Positions 22,124 through 34,418 of a stretch of DNA of 64,000 bases are shown in pieces. This stretch comes from Pictodentalium vernedei. Its lineage: Eukaryota > Mollusca > Scaphopoda > Dentaliida > Dentaliidae. Every line of letters starts with the position of its first letter. The stretch's first letter is position 1. Under the pieces are notes generated by a model. That model had not been told where the DNA came from. It ran no database searches and worked only from the letters and a program-made list of their open reading frames with translations. The DNA lies in NCBI GenBank assembly GCA_031216915.1, contig CM062294.1, positions 167,107,455-167,171,454 of the forward strand. Direction: 5' to 3'. Made by a program: the position numbers and the translations under genes.

Positions 22124-22348
22124 AATGATTAATGGCGCCAATTTCGGAACGTCCTTGACACTGCGCATGCGCAGTAGAGGTGAAGTTTGGAGGGCCATTC
22201 AGGACATGTTTTCTTTGGTTTTAGATGCAAATTTTGGGGATTGGGGGGCAAAATTTGTGTTTGGCCCTATAGTTTACGAGTTAGCACCAGCTATGTCTGG
22301 GTCATTGGTAAGTATAAAAAATATATAAATTACTATAAATTTTTTAAC
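22124..22348 (+). repeat. Right ITR of DIRS copy 2
   Basis: Inverted match to the left ITR plus the right-end tail ending TTTTTTAAC. CTGCGCATGCGCAG lies at 22,161-22,174. It carries 'atagtttacgag', where the left ITR predicts 'atattttaagag'; copy 3 shares the change and copy 4 does not. Confidence 0.9.
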
Positions 22349-22619
22349 TTTCTGAACTTTCAAGCTGATTTGAAACAAATTTGCTATGTGATATTATTGA
22401 GTTATAAGTTCTTGATTCGTTGCAAAAAAAAAAAAATCCTGTATCCCTGTGGGTATCCCAAGATCTAAAAATAGAAATATCTTCAAGTATCCATATTTCC
22501 CAAACTGAACAGATCTGCTATTTGATTGATATGAAGCATCCTTAGAACCAGTAGAGAAGAATGGTAAAGGTAAAAAAAATTGCCATCGGTTCTGTCATAG
22601 TGTAATGTAGATGGAATCG

Positions 22620-23350
22620 AAAAAATTTTGAGCATATTTCCAAAAATTTAAAATCTTCTCCAGAACCACTGATCAGAATCTCCCGATATTTGGTATACAG
22701 CATCCATAGAAGGATCAGATACCAGTTTGTTTAAATTAAGTGCCTCTTTTTACATTTGGCTCAACAACACCGTTTCAGGGGGCAGATTCTTGTTTGTTCA
22801 AATCAAGTCCAAGTCCCCTCAAGTCCCCCAGTTAATATTTGGGCTCCCTATGGGAACCCAAACTTTAACTTGGTGCAAGAGGAAGAATAATCTTCTGAAA
22901 TCTCCCTCTCCGATCTACCAGTCATAAGCTTTTGATATTTGGTATACAGTATCCTAATGGAGGATAGATCTAAGTTTGTTCAAACCAAGTCCCTGTGTTA
23001 ATATTTGGGATTCCTATTGAAGCCCAAACTTTAACTTGGTCCAGTATGAGAAATAATCTTTAAAACTCTTTGTCTTCAGAACCAGTAGTCTTTGTTGGAC
23101 CCCAAATTTTAACTTTGTCCACAATAGGAAATAATCTTTATAACATTTTTTCTCCAGAACCACTGCTCAGAATCTTTTGGTATATGGTATACAGAATCCT
23201 TATGGGGTCGGATTCACATTTGACCAAATCAGTCCCTTTGGTGTATAATTGGGCTCTCTGTGGGAACCTGAATTTAAACTTTGTGCAATATTTGGCAATA
23301 TGGGGAATAATCTTGAAAAAGCTTCTTCAGATCCAACAGTTAGATAGAAT
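22620..23350. repeat. Degenerate tandem array, unit about 155 bp
   Basis: Units share 'gatatttggtatacagtatcc', 'caagtttgttcaaatcaagtc' (each given in part), 'gggaacccaaactttaactt' and 'ggaataatct'. Related single units appear near 44,880-45,160 and 46,120-46,200. Confidence 0.6.
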
Positions 23351-23366
23351 CTTTTGATGTTTTAAA

Positions 23367-23563
23367 TTGAAGTAAGGCAACTGTAATTAATCTCTCTATG
23401 ATAATCCCAGTTGTAAAACATTGTGCATTCATTGCCAATCATGCAATTCGTCAATCACATGGTGTCACCCACCTTTCATTGTTTGGATTCATCCTTGATA
23501 AACAAGTAAAATAACATGTTTTATGACATTCATCTAATTGAAATTATAGAGTATTTTGAGTGG
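23367..23563. repeat. Dispersed repeat, about 200 bp (copy b)
   Basis: Matches 12,103-12,302. It ends exactly where the RT fragment begins, so it may be part of, or interrupted by, that element. Confidence 0.75.
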
Positions 23564-24026
23564 AATCACACTATCAGTGTTCACTTTTGGTTCCTGGCTT
23601 CATACATGTTTCTGAAAATTCCAGAGAATACACGATTTTAGAAAAGCATATTGAATTGGTTCTAAGTAAGGGCATTATTGCTGAATGTGGCCAGGATGGT
23701 GGTGATTTTGCCTCCAACACTTTTCTCCGGCCAAATTGTAATGGTTCGTATCAAATGATTTTGAACTTGATTGAATTTAATAAATTTGTGAGATATTTTA
23801 AAATGCAGAGTGTAGATACTTGCTTAAGTCTTATGCAGCCTAAATTTTGTTGAATGGCTAGAATTGATATCTCGGATGCATACTACTCAGTATGCATGGC
23901 TGATCATTATTAAAGGTATTTGAAGTTTAAATTTGGCCTTGTTATGTCAAATAGGTTAGCATCAGCTCCACAGAATTTTACCAAATAAATGAAACCGGTA
24001 TTTTCTAACCTCTGCATGAGAGGTTT
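23560..24026 (+). pseudogene. DIRS-type reverse transcriptase fragment (fingers to motif A)
   Basis: One frame with three stops reads LSKGIIAECGQDGGDFASN, then GSYQMILNLIEFNKFVRYFK, then ARIDISDAYYSVCMADHY and LASAPQNFTK. This is the RT fingers/palm pattern of DIRS elements: KGII.E, dGSyR.ILNL..lN, FKM, motif A D..DAYysV, and LaSAP..FTK. It breaks off before the YxDD motif where 'ttttagctcaac' of the satellite head begins. It is not part of copies 2-4, which lack RT, and must come from another DIRS-like element. Duplicated at 32,501-32,967. Confidence 0.8.
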
Positions 24027-24027
24027 T

Positions 24028-24384
24028 TAGCTCAACTTGACAAAGTCAAGCTGAGCTATTGCCATCACTTCTCGTCTGTTGGCGTACGTACGTACGTCTG
24101 GGCATACGTACTTCCACAATTTCCTTTGGCACACCTCACAGGTCGCATTTATGATCAGATTGGTTTGAAACTTGATATGCTTGTTTGGGGTGACCTCTAC
24201 ATGGGAGCTATCGATTTTCTTCAATTTCCATCAAAAAATGTTGCCGCTGGCAACATTCTTAGAACTTAGTTTAGTCAGACCTCAATATTTCCCTTAGGCA
24301 CACCTTACAGGGCACATTTATGATCGTATTGCTTTGAAGCCTTGCATACTTGTTTGGGGTGACCTCTAGATGGGAGCTATCAAT
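24028..24384. repeat. 170-bp satellite, left part (about 2 units)
   Basis: It starts with a TTTTAGCTCAAC head that forms a short hairpin with 'gagct', has a (ACGT)n run near 24,086, then units with 'ctttggcacacc', 'tttgaaacttg', 'ggggtgacctctagatggga' and 'aaaaaatgttgccgctggca'. DIRS copy 3 follows directly. The array continues to the right of copy 4 at 40,270. Confidence 0.8.
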
Positions 24385-24584
24385 ATTTTTATACTGTACC
24401 AGTGACCCAGACATAGCTGGTGCTAACTCTTAAAATATAGGGCCAAACACAAATTTTGCCCCCCAATCCCCAAAATTTGCATCTAAAACCAAAGAAAACA
24501 TGTCCTGAATGGCCCTCCACACTTCACCTCTACTGCGCATGCGCAGTGTCAAGGACGTTCCGAAATTGGCGCCATTAATCATTC
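24385..24584 (+). repeat. Left ITR of DIRS copy 3
   Basis: Copy-4-type left ITR; CTGCGCATGCGCAG at 24,533-24,546. Confidence 0.9.
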
Positions 24585-25476
24585 TAAGTTTGGCCCTTCA
24601 TCAGTTAACATCTGACTGATCTTTGTGCTTGTAAATTTCAGTTTAAATGATGCCAGACACATAAATATTAGTGAAATGGTGATTCTAAGGAGGATAGAGA
24701 AGGAGGAGAGGAAAAATGTGTGACAGAATATTATCAGGGCTGTAACTTAAAATTTTTTAATGAAATTATGTTAAGTTACCTATTTTCGAGGCAGCAGCCA
24801 TTTTGTTGTCATTCTGGTTATTTAGTTACACTGATTTTTCAGTGTTTTCCTCTCTCCCTTTCCTTTAAGTCCCCTCTTGCTATTCTCCCATGCTTTTGGC
24901 ATAGTTTCTGTAATTATTATTACTAAAATTTCTTGGGAGTTTTAGCTGAATAACAGAATGAATTCTGTTCTTTTCCCCATGTTTACGTCTTCACCTACGG
25001 GTGGTTAGGCATTGTGTTCTGCATCTACCATCTGATGTTCTGCAGTTTCTTCCCTGGAAGTCTCTGTTTTGCATCAGATAGTGTATTTTTGGTAACTGAT
25101 TTCGGGCCTGGGTGCCTGGAGTCTTATTTTAGTGTTTTTACACTCATTGTTTACATTTACAACAGCCCTCTGTGTGAGGGGGGGATTTCTTGAAAATAAT
25201 ATCTTGATGTTAATTTAATCATAACTAGATACATTATTATTGTTCGTAAGTGTTGCATAAATTGTTTAAAATATTTTTAAATTTTTTGTCCACACTTAGG
25301 CTTGGGATCCATTGGGGCTCAACGTTACTTTTCAGAAACTTGGGCTGCTCTGAAAAAATATTTTTTCAAAATATTTTGATTTTAATTATTTTTTCTATGT
25401 TAATGGATCATAATATATTATGTATTTTGATTGTCAGGGGTTGGTGCGAGTACCAGGACTTTGTTTTCTTTTCACA

Positions 25477-28444
25477 TTGAAAGGATTTTGATCAATTGTA
25501 ATAAGAGGAAGTCTTCCTCTGACTTTTATAATCATTCTATATGTAGTCAGTGTACTCGCATTAACTCCTGTTCTGTATCTGATGATTTCGATGACAACAT
25601 GGGAAGCGTATGTCACGGTATGTTAGTGGGGAATTGGACATTCCGGTCCTTTCCCCGCAGGGTCACTCTACTTTATCAATTTCTATTTCAGACGATCAAG
25701 ATTAGGGTGATGTATCTGTGATGTCTTCCAACAGTGTGCCTCCGTCGTCACAATTAATGAAGGGCTAGCGGAAAAGTGCTCATGTTAATACGCCAATAGC
25801 CTAAGAGGACCCTAGTAGGTTCGACGGCCTTTGACGTCCGCTAGCTCGCCCGGTGTAGCGTCCATTCATCGAATGGTTCGGCAGCCGGGTTCGTCCGTTG
25901 CGGTCTAGAAGGAGTTTTGGGGTGATGCGAGCACTATAAATCAACCAAATGCACACCCAGTGACGGCGGATTAGAGGGAGAACGGAGGAAGCCTTTTAGA
26001 CTGGTTCATAGCTCGTTCTGGTCCATCCAGACGGCGAGCGAGAGAGGCCCCTCTCTCGTACAACAACATCTGGCCCCAGATGTTGTGGTACAAAATGTTT
26101 CGCATTTGGAGCAGACGTCCACCGCTCGGGACGCTCTGACATATAGTCAGTCCGGAGAGACTGTCAATAAGGCTTCCTCATTCTTATGGTAGCGCACACG
26201 ACCTCTCTTGGCTATGTGACCTCGGATATCCAGTCAGCTTCGTCAGTCAGAGAATCATCGGCGACCAGGTCACACCATCCGGTAGCCAGGGACACGAGGC
26301 CTGCAGACTCCGGACGTTCGCATAGGAAAGTGTGCGGGAGTCAACGTACACGGAGCTTCCGGCGGCATTGCATCGTAAGACCGCTACTGCACAGGCCTCG
26401 GGGACGGATGTGCTATCCTAAATAGCACAGCTTATCGCAGCATCCCAGCAACAACTGAATCTGTCGCATAATGTTTTATCCGACGATGCTGGGTCGGGAC
26501 GCTCCGCGGAAGCGGGTACGGACGTCCGAAAATTTCATTCGGTCCGACGGGATACCAAAAGGGATTCGGAGGATTTCGAGCTTTCCCTTTCGGAACAACA
26601 TATGCTGTTGTGTATGTCATCTGACTTGATCTTCTACAGGTTCTTTCGTCGGACCAGAATGCTGCGATGCCAGATAAGAAACTGATAGCGTCGGTGGACT
26701 TAGAAATTTTTGGTTCGGTTCAGGGACATCGTCCCTCATTTCCGACATAGTCCAATAATGTCACACAAACTTTCGAATTATTGAACGACGCTATATATTT
26801 ATTATTATATGCTTGCTATTACCAAGCACTTCTGGTTTCTTGTTCGCAAAAGTTACGGAGATGTCTTTCAAAAGTGTGCCTCTGTCGTCATAGTTAATGA
26901 AGAGCTAGCGGCAATAAGTGCTCATGGAATATGTCTATCGCCTAACAGGTCCCTTGTAGGATTGACGGAGTGACATTCGCTAGCTCACCCGGTGTAGCGT
27001 ACATTCATCGAATGGTTCGGCTGCCGGGTTCGTCCGTTGCGGTCTAGGAAGGAGATTTGGGTGATGCGAGCACTATAATTACTTTAGTACTCACCCAGTG
27101 ACGGCGGATTGAGGACAGATCGGAGGAAGCCTGTTAGTCCGGTTCCTGGCTTGTCCAGGTCCGTCCGGGCTGTGAGCGAGAGAGGTCCCTCTCTCGTCCA
27201 ACAACATAGGGGACCGTATGTTGTGGTTCAGATATTTTACATTCGGAGCATATGTCCGTCGCTCGGGACGCTCCGTTATATTGACAGTCCGAGAGACTGT
27301 CGATAATGCTTCCTCATCCTCACAGCAATGCACACGACCGCACATTGGCTACGTGACCTCGAGTATCCGATCAGTTTCGTCATTCAGTGATTTCACGGCG
27401 AACAGGTCACGCCATCCGGTAGCCAAGGGAACGAGGCCTATACACTCCGTTCGCTCGCATATTAGTAGTATGCACAGGGTAACGATCACGGAGCTTCCAG
27501 CGGCAATGCATCGTAGGACCGCTTCTCCACAGGCCTCAGTGACGGACGTGCTATCCGAGTTAGCACAGTTTTTTCGCAGCATCCCAGCAATCGACAGTTT
27601 CTTAGTCGAATCAGGAATTATCCGACGGCACTGGGTCGGTGCGGTCCGCGGTTGCATCAGGTACGGACGACCGAACGCTTTATAGGGTCCGACAGGATGG
27701 CGAAAGGGATTCGAAAGATTTCGAGTTTTCCCTTTAGTAGCATCGGAAGCTGCCATATATATCTTCCGGCATTTTCTTCCAGTGATTGTTATTTCGGACT
27801 ACATTGCTGCGATGTTGGATAAGAGACTTATAGCGTCATTGGACACGGAATTTTGGATCGGTTCAGGGACATTGTCCCTGACTTACCGACACAATCCAAT
27901 AATGTCATTAGAACATGTGTATTATTTATCGACGCTATATATATATAAGCCTGCTACCTAGCATGATAGTTTAGTTTCTTGTCCGCAATGCTCATTTCTG
28001 CCTTTTATCATTTATACGAATAATTTATTTTGGCAGAACAGGGCAGAACCGAGAGTTCATATGCGTCTAGACGGCGTGGTTAAAGACTGGAAATAATCTT
28101 TTTCGCCGTCTATGTCTTTTCCAACCACAATGTTGGAAACGACAATGATGTCTAATGGACTTAACTTAGACGCTTTATCATACGTAATCCACCTTACTGA
28201 GGCGTTATCATTACGTCTTCAAGAGAAAGAATTCCGGGATATGATCCTCAATGTGATTTCTTTTGAGGGCAGTAGTTTGTTCACGTATAACTCCGCCCTT
28301 CAGTGGCTGCTTGGAGTTGGTTAGATGTGACGCAGCCCTAGCTACATCCACGCGTGTGGATAGTAAGGTGAAGAACTCTCTCAGAGTCGCTTCGTTCTCG
28401 GAGAAGCTTCTCTTCGACGGCAACTTTTCAGCAATCCATGAATT
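25477..28444 (+). pseudogene. DIRS gag pseudogene, copy 3
   Basis: Almost identical to the gag remnant of copy 2 (offset 8,944 bp), with the same lost start codon and the same internal duplication (units from 25,735 and 26,875). One of the few differences changes a Leu to Ser codon in an open stretch near 26,254. Confidence 0.75.
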
Positions 28445-28493
28445 GCTCGATTTACACATTCTCTTGTCTATCTAGTGTAGCAAGAGATTCAGA

Positions 28494-29344
28494 CTGGGGC
28501 AAACATTCGGTGGTTGACTCAGAGAGTGCCACTGCAGTTGCCGGATCCGAGTTTTATAATTATGACGGTTGCCAGTCAAACAGGTTGGGATATAATATTG
28601 ATCCCAACAGATTCGAAGGGTCTTTGGGTTCCGCAGTCTCTAAGCAAGCACTTATCTTCCACGGAATAATGTTTTTTTAGGCTTGCTTTATGTCATTGGA
28701 TGAACATTATTCAGAAACGCATGTCCAAATCCTGTCCGTTAATTCGACAGTAGTGGCGTATCTCCGGAACCAGGGAGGCACTCATTCGTTTCCGTTATTC
28801 AATTTAATGGAAAGAATCCTTCTGTTTGTTATAGTATACCAAGTTCTGCTTCGGTCCGTCATATTCCGGGTCGTCTGATTGTATTACCGGACTCCCGTTC
28901 ACTTATGGGTCGCTTGTTGCCGTCAGAATGGACTCTCAACAAACAATTATTCAATCAGATTTGCTATCAATGGGAGCGCCCAATGATAATTTATTTACGA
29001 CACAACTTGCTAATCAATTGCAGACGTATGTGTTTGCTTGTCCGGATCTCTGAGCTTATGTTGTTAACGCTCTATTGATCTAATAGGACGGAATGATAGG
29101 ATATGCGTATCCTCCTGCGCTGTTGTTTCAGCGAGTATTGCTAAGATAAACAACCACAATACATTTCTGTTGATAGCATCTCTGTCTTCACAGAGACTGT
29201 GGGTAAATTTACTCTGATGTCTACTGTGGGACTTAACGCGAAATCTTCCTCCATGAGGGGATCTTTTTTCGCTGGGTAAAATCGTGTCATCTTTATCACA
29301 ATCCGCAAGGTCTCAACCTTCACGTATTCCGTTGTGTGGTCCTT
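28494..29344 (+). pseudogene. RNase H + methyltransferase-like remnant, copy 3
   Basis: Same as in copy 2: TVASQTGWD and SVNSTVVAYLRNQGG, both with the catalytic Asp replaced, followed by the methyltransferase-like remnant. Confidence 0.75.
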
Positions 29345-30334
29345 ATTGCATTGTAAGCATTGTACTGGACGAGCTTTGGACGCGATTTCTTACTATAGGA
29401 GAACCTCTTCTTCGCTATACTATGCGGCTAAAGTGGAGGCTCTTCCGTCGTTGGTGTAGGGATCACTATGTTGATATTGTGGATCCCTCCATACTAGTCA
29501 TTGCAACTTTTTTGTATTCTTGTTTGACAAGATCTACTGCAGCCTGTTATTATTAAGGTTATAGGTTTATGTTACCTCATACCTATGCTCTCTATGATAG
29601 TTTACAGTTGAGTCTTTTGTCTCTTTATCTAAGTCAGTTAGTAACTTTTCGATAAATAGACTTAGAATCATTAGATTAAATTCCTATATGGAATTTAACT
29701 TCGGTTCTTATTTAGCTAAGTAATCATTTGAGCCTCTGGAAACAGTAGTTTTCAAATTCTGACCTTTTAGACAGTAATTCTGTTGGCTTCTCTTTTACTG
29801 AAGAGTCAGTGAGTTTCTTGCACTATCGGTGGACGATTCTCACTTTCGTAGTATCGGAAACACTATTTCCTTTACTATTAATGTTGGATTTTGGCATAAG
29901 AGTCAGGCTCCTAATTAATATCCGGAACCTATTGTTATTAAGGTCCTTCCGTCTTCGTACGGGCATAGGCCTTTACTCTGTTTATTACTACGGGCGTAAG
30001 CTTCTTCTGTCTTTGATGCCTAATAGAAGGATGTTACGCTCCATTCTATTGCTAATGGATTCAATTAACTATCGATACTGCTTATGGTATATCATTGACT
30101 CAGCAGTTGTGTTTGAGATTTCGGCTCATGAAGTAAGAGTTCTTCTACATCTTGGGCTTACCTTAATAGTGTCGCTATTATAGATTTTTGAAGGCTGCTC
30201 ATTGCGCTCAGCCATCCACATTCATGAATTTTTATCTCAGAAATATCGAGTCCATTTCTGGAGGCCTCTATTGTTAGGTCTGTTATCTACTGCTCAGAAT
30301 GTCATTCATTTAACAGTTGCTACTCTAGCTAGGT
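29344..30334 (+). pseudogene. Tyrosine recombinase pseudogene, copy 3
   Basis: Same broken recombinase as copy 2, with SAHEVR and FYLRN landmarks and the shared 41-bp deletion. Confidence 0.7.
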
Positions 30335-30899
30335 AGGCTGTCTGTTTCGGCAGTGACTCCGTTCTGCTGCCTCTTCGCTCTGGGCTATTTGACCCAGGGC
30401 AAGGAAAAGGGGGGGGGGGGAGGGTGTTCCCTTGGGTCACCTGTTTTACTATGAAAACAAGGGGATACCTCCTCCGGAGTTAGTAATTCTGAGCTGTTAT
30501 TGGGATGGTTGTTTAGTGAGAAGTTTATGTTTTACAAATTCATTCAGGTCTTAGTTTTTATAGTATAGCTTTTGAATATAGCACGTGTCAACGGACATTA
30601 TTATACATTCCTCAGACACTTTTAAGGAGTATAAAGAGCCTCTATTCTCTAGACTCACTTTATTTATTGGCTTACTTTAAAAATTATTAGTATAAGGATT
30701 ATACTAGATATTAATAGAGTACATGGATGTATGATGCTCAATTTTGGAAGGTGTTGTATCTTTCTAATTTATCATAAATAAGAAAGATACATGTAAGGCC
30801 TAATACTTCTTTTTCCCTAGAGGGGATGACTCTATTTTATATTATTGAGCGTATTCCCTCTTGCTCTATGTCCTTGGCCCTCCAGCCTTTTTACTATTC

Positions 30900-30987
30900 A
30901 GCTATGTCTGGGTCATTGGTACAGTATAAAAATGTTAAAAAATTTATAGTAATTTATATATTTTTTATACTTACCAATGACCCAGAC
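30900..30987 (+). repeat. DIRS ICR, copy 3
   Basis: Identical in layout to the ICR of copy 2: left-end complement joined to right-end complement. Confidence 0.9.
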
Positions 30988-31064
30988 GGGGATGGCCCTC
31001 CCAGGAGGTGGGAACTCTTACCTCCCCGCTGAGTACATAGCGCTTACCAGGCACTGGTTATGAG

Positions 31065-31289
31065 AATGATTAATGGCGCCAATTTCGGAACGTCCTTGAC
31101 ACTGCGCATGCGCAGTAGAGGTGAAGTTTGGAGGGCCATTCAGGACATGTTTTCTTTGGTTTTAGATGCAAATTTTGGGGATTGGGGGGCAAAATTTGTG
31201 TTTGGCCCTATAGTTTACGAGTTAGCACCAGCTATGTCTGGGTCATTGGTAAGTATAAAAAATATATAAATTACTATAAATTTTTTAAC
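31065..31289 (+). repeat. Right ITR of DIRS copy 3
   Basis: Copy-2-type right ITR with 'atagtttacgag'; CTGCGCATGCGCAG at 31,102-31,115. Confidence 0.9.
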
Positions 31290-33325
31290 TTTCTGAACTT
31301 TCAAGCTGATTTGAAACAAATTTGCTATGTGATATTATTGAGTTATAAGTTCTTGATTCGTTGCAAAAAAAAAAAAATCCTGTATCCCTGTGGGTATCCC
31401 AAGATCTAAAAATAGAAATATCTTCAAGTATCCATATTTCCCAAACTGAACAGATCTGCTATTTGATTGATATGAAGCATCCTTAGAACCAGTAGAGAAG
31501 AATGGTAAAGGTAAAAAAAATTGCCATCGGTTCTGTCATAGTGTAATGTAGATGGAATCGAAAAAATTTTGAGCATATTTCCAAAAATTTAAAATCTTCT
31601 CCAGAACCACTGATCAGAATCTCCCGATATTTGGTATACAGCATCCATAGAAGGATCAGATACCAGTTTGTTTAAATTAAGTGCCTCTTTTTACATTTGG
31701 CTCAACAACACCGTTTCAGGGGGCAGATTCTTGTTTGTTCAAATCAAGTCCAAGTCCCCTCAAGTCCCCCAGTTAATATTTGGGCTCCCTATGGGAACCC
31801 AAACTTTAACTTGGTGCAAGAGGAAGAATAATCTTCTGAAATCTCCCTCTCCGATCTACCAGTCATAAGCTTTTGATATTTGGTATACAGTATCCTAATG
31901 GAGGATAGATCTAAGTTTGTTCAAACCAAGTCCCTGTGTTAATATTTGGGATTCCTATTGAAGCCCAAACTTTAACTTGGTCCAGTATGAGAAATAATCT
32001 TTAAAACTCTTTGTCTTCAGAACCAGTAGTCTTTGTTGGACCCCAAATTTTAACTTTGTCCACAATAGGAAATAATCTTTATAACATTTTTTCTCCAGAA
32101 CCACTGCTCAGAATCTTTTGGTATATGGTATACAGAATCCTTATGGGGTCGGATTCACATTTGACCAAATCAGTCCCTTTGGTGTATAATTGGGCTCTCT
32201 GTGGGAACCTGAATTTAAACTTTGTGCAATATTTGGCAATATGGGGAATAATCTTGAAAAAGCTTCTTCAGATCCAACAGTTAGATAGAATCTTTTGATG
32301 TTTTAAATTGAAGTAAGGCAACTGTAATTAATCTCTCTATGATAATCCCAGTTGTAAAACATTGTGCATTCATTGCCAATCATGCAATTCGTCAATCACA
32401 TGGTGTCACCCACCTTTCATTGTTTGGATTCATCCTTGATAAACAAGTAAAATAACATGTTTTATGACATTCATCTAATTGAAATTATAGAGTATTTTGA
32501 GTGGAATCACACTATCAGTGTTCACTTTTGGTTCCTGGCTTCATACATGTTTCTGAAAATTCCAGAGAATACACGATTTTAGAAAAGCATATTGAATTGG
32601 TTCTAAGTAAGGGCATTATTGCTGAATGTGGCCAGGATGGTGGTGATTTTGCCTCCAACACTTTTCTCCGGCCAAATTGTAATGGTTCGTATCAAATGAT
32701 TTTGAACTTGATTGAATTTAATAAATTTGTGAGATATTTTAAAATGCAGAGTGTAGATACTTGCTTAAGTCTTATGCAGCCTAAATTTTGTTGAATGGCT
32801 AGAATTGATATCTCGGATGCATACTACTCAGTATGCATGGCTGATCATTATTAAAGGTATTTGAAGTTTAAATTTGGCCTTGTTATGTCAAATAGGTTAG
32901 CATCAGCTCCACAGAATTTTACCAAATAAATGAAACCGGTATTTTCTAACCTCTGCATGAGAGGTTTTTAGCTCAACTTGACAAAGTCAAGCTGAGCTAT
33001 TGCCATCACTTCTCGTCTGTTGGCGTACGTACGTACGTCTGGGCATACGTACTTCCACAATTTCCTTTGGCACACCTCACAGGTCGCATTTATGATCAGA
33101 TTGGTTTGAAACTTGATATGCTTGTTTGGGGTGACCTCTACATGGGAGCTATCGATTTTCTTCAATTTCCATCAAAAAATGTTGCCGCTGGCAACGTTCT
33201 TAGAACTTAGTTTAGTCAGACCTCAATATTTCCCTTAGGCACACCTTACAGGGCACATTTATGATCGTATTGCTTTGAAGCCTTGCATACTTGTTTGGGG
33301 TGACCTCTAGATGGGAGCTATCAAT
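31290..33325 (+). repeat. 2-kb spacer, second copy
   Basis: Near-identical repeat of 22,349-24,384, including the degenerate tandem array, the 200-bp repeat (32,308-32,504), the RT fragment (32,501-32,967) and the satellite units (32,969-33,325). With copy 3 it completes the 8.94-kb tandem duplication. Confidence 0.9.
32501..32967 (+). pseudogene. DIRS-type RT fragment, second copy
   Basis: Duplicate of 23,560-24,026 with the same three in-frame stops and the same truncation before YxDD. Confidence 0.8.
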
Positions 33326-33524
33326 ATTTTTATACTGTACCAGTGACCCAGACATAGCTGGTGCTAACTCTTAAAATATAGGGCCAAACACAAATTTTGC
33401 CCCCCAATCCCCAAAATTTGCATCTAAAACCAAAGAAAACATGTCCTGAATGGCCCTCCACACTTCACCTCTACTGCGCATGCGCAGTGTCAAGGACGTT
33501 CCGAAATTGGCGCCATTAATCATT
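33326..33524 (+). repeat. Left ITR of DIRS copy 4
   Basis: CTGCGCATGCGCAG at 33,474-33,487; same variants as the left ITR of copy 3. Confidence 0.9.
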
Positions 33525-34418
33525 CTAAGTTTGGCCCTTCATCAGTTAACATCTGACTGATCTTTGTGCTTGTAAATTTCAGTTTAAATGATGCCAGACA
33601 CATAAATATTAGTGAAATGGTGATTCTAAGGAGGATAGAGAAGGAGGAGAGGAAAAATGTGTGACAGAATATTATCAGGGCTGTAACTTAAAATTTTTTA
33701 ATGAAATTATGTTAAGTTACCTATTTTCGAGGCAGCAGCCATTTTGTTGTCATTTTGGTTATTTAGTTACACTGATTTTTCAGTGTTTTCCTCTCTCCCT
33801 TTCCTTTAAGTCCCCTCTTGCTATTCTCCCATGCTTTTGGCATAGTTTCTGTAATTATTATTACTAAAATTTCTTGGGAGTTTTAGCTGAATAACAGAAT
33901 GAATTCTGTTCTTTTCCCCATGTTTACGTCTTCACCTACGGGTGGTTAGGCATTGTGTTCTGCATCTACCATCTGATGTTCTGCAGTTTCTTCCCTGGAA
34001 GTCTCTGTTTTGCATCAGATAGTGTATTTTTGGTAACTGATTTCGGGCCTGGGTGCCTGGAGTCTTATTTTAGTGTTTTTACACTCATTGTTTACATTTA
34101 CAACAGCCCTCTGTGTGAGGGGGGGATTTCTTGAAAATAATATCTTGATGTTATTTTAATCATAACTAGATACATTATTATTGTTCGTAAGTGTTGAATA
34201 AATTGTTTAAAATATTTTTAAAATTTTTGTCCACACTTAGGCTTGGGATCCATTGGGGCTCAACGTTACTTTTCAGAAACTTGGGCTATTCTGAAAAAAT
34301 ATTTTTTCAAAATATTTTGATTTCATTTATTTTTTCTATATTAATGGTTCATATTATTATTATGTATTTTGATTGCCAGGGGTTGGTGCGAGTACCAGGA
34401 CCTTGTTTTCTTTTCACA

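Larger units (their letters stand above)
15443..22348 (+). mobile_element. DIRS-like tyrosine-recombinase retrotransposon, copy 2 (decayed)
   Basis: A 6,906-bp element with the same layout as copy 1. Its left flank is '…aaaatttctat' and its right flank 'tttctgaactttc…', with no target duplication. Two deletions distinguish copies 2 and 3 from copy 4: about 41 bp near 21,037 between short 'tctgt' repeats, and about 6 bp near 19,673. Right of the crossover point, copy 3 is almost identical to it. The 15-G run near 21,465 is 12 G in copy 3. Confidence 0.9.
22349..24384 (+). repeat. 2-kb spacer, first copy
   Basis: Non-element DNA between DIRS copies 2 and 3, repeated almost identically at 31,290-33,325. 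In order: unassigned sequence; a degenerate tandem array of about 155 bp units (about 22,620-23,350; 'gatatttggtatacag', 'gggaacccaaactttaac'); the 200-bp dispersed repeat; a DIRS RT fragment; and about two units of the 170-bp satellite. The only difference I noticed from the second copy is A/G in 'caacattctt' near 24,256. Confidence 0.9.
24385..31289 (+). mobile_element. DIRS-like element, copy 3 (chimera of copies 4 and 2)
   Basis: A 6,905-bp element. Its first part (24,385 to at least 24,998) carries the variants of copy 4: 'accagtgaccc', 'cattctaagtttgg', 'tttgtgcttgtaaatttcag', 'cacctacggg'. From 25,213 at the latest it carries the variants of copy 2: 'gttaatttaatc', 'gtgttgcataaa', the 41-bp and 6-bp deletions. 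This is the structure expected of the middle element after unequal crossing-over between copies 2 and 4. To the right of the breakpoint I saw only about four substitutions against copy 2. Confidence 0.9.

Noticed and set aside
24385-31289. Copy 3 as an independent DIRS insertion
   Set aside because: Its left end matches copy 4, its remainder matches copy 2, and both flanks are duplicated. It is a recombination product, not a new insertion.
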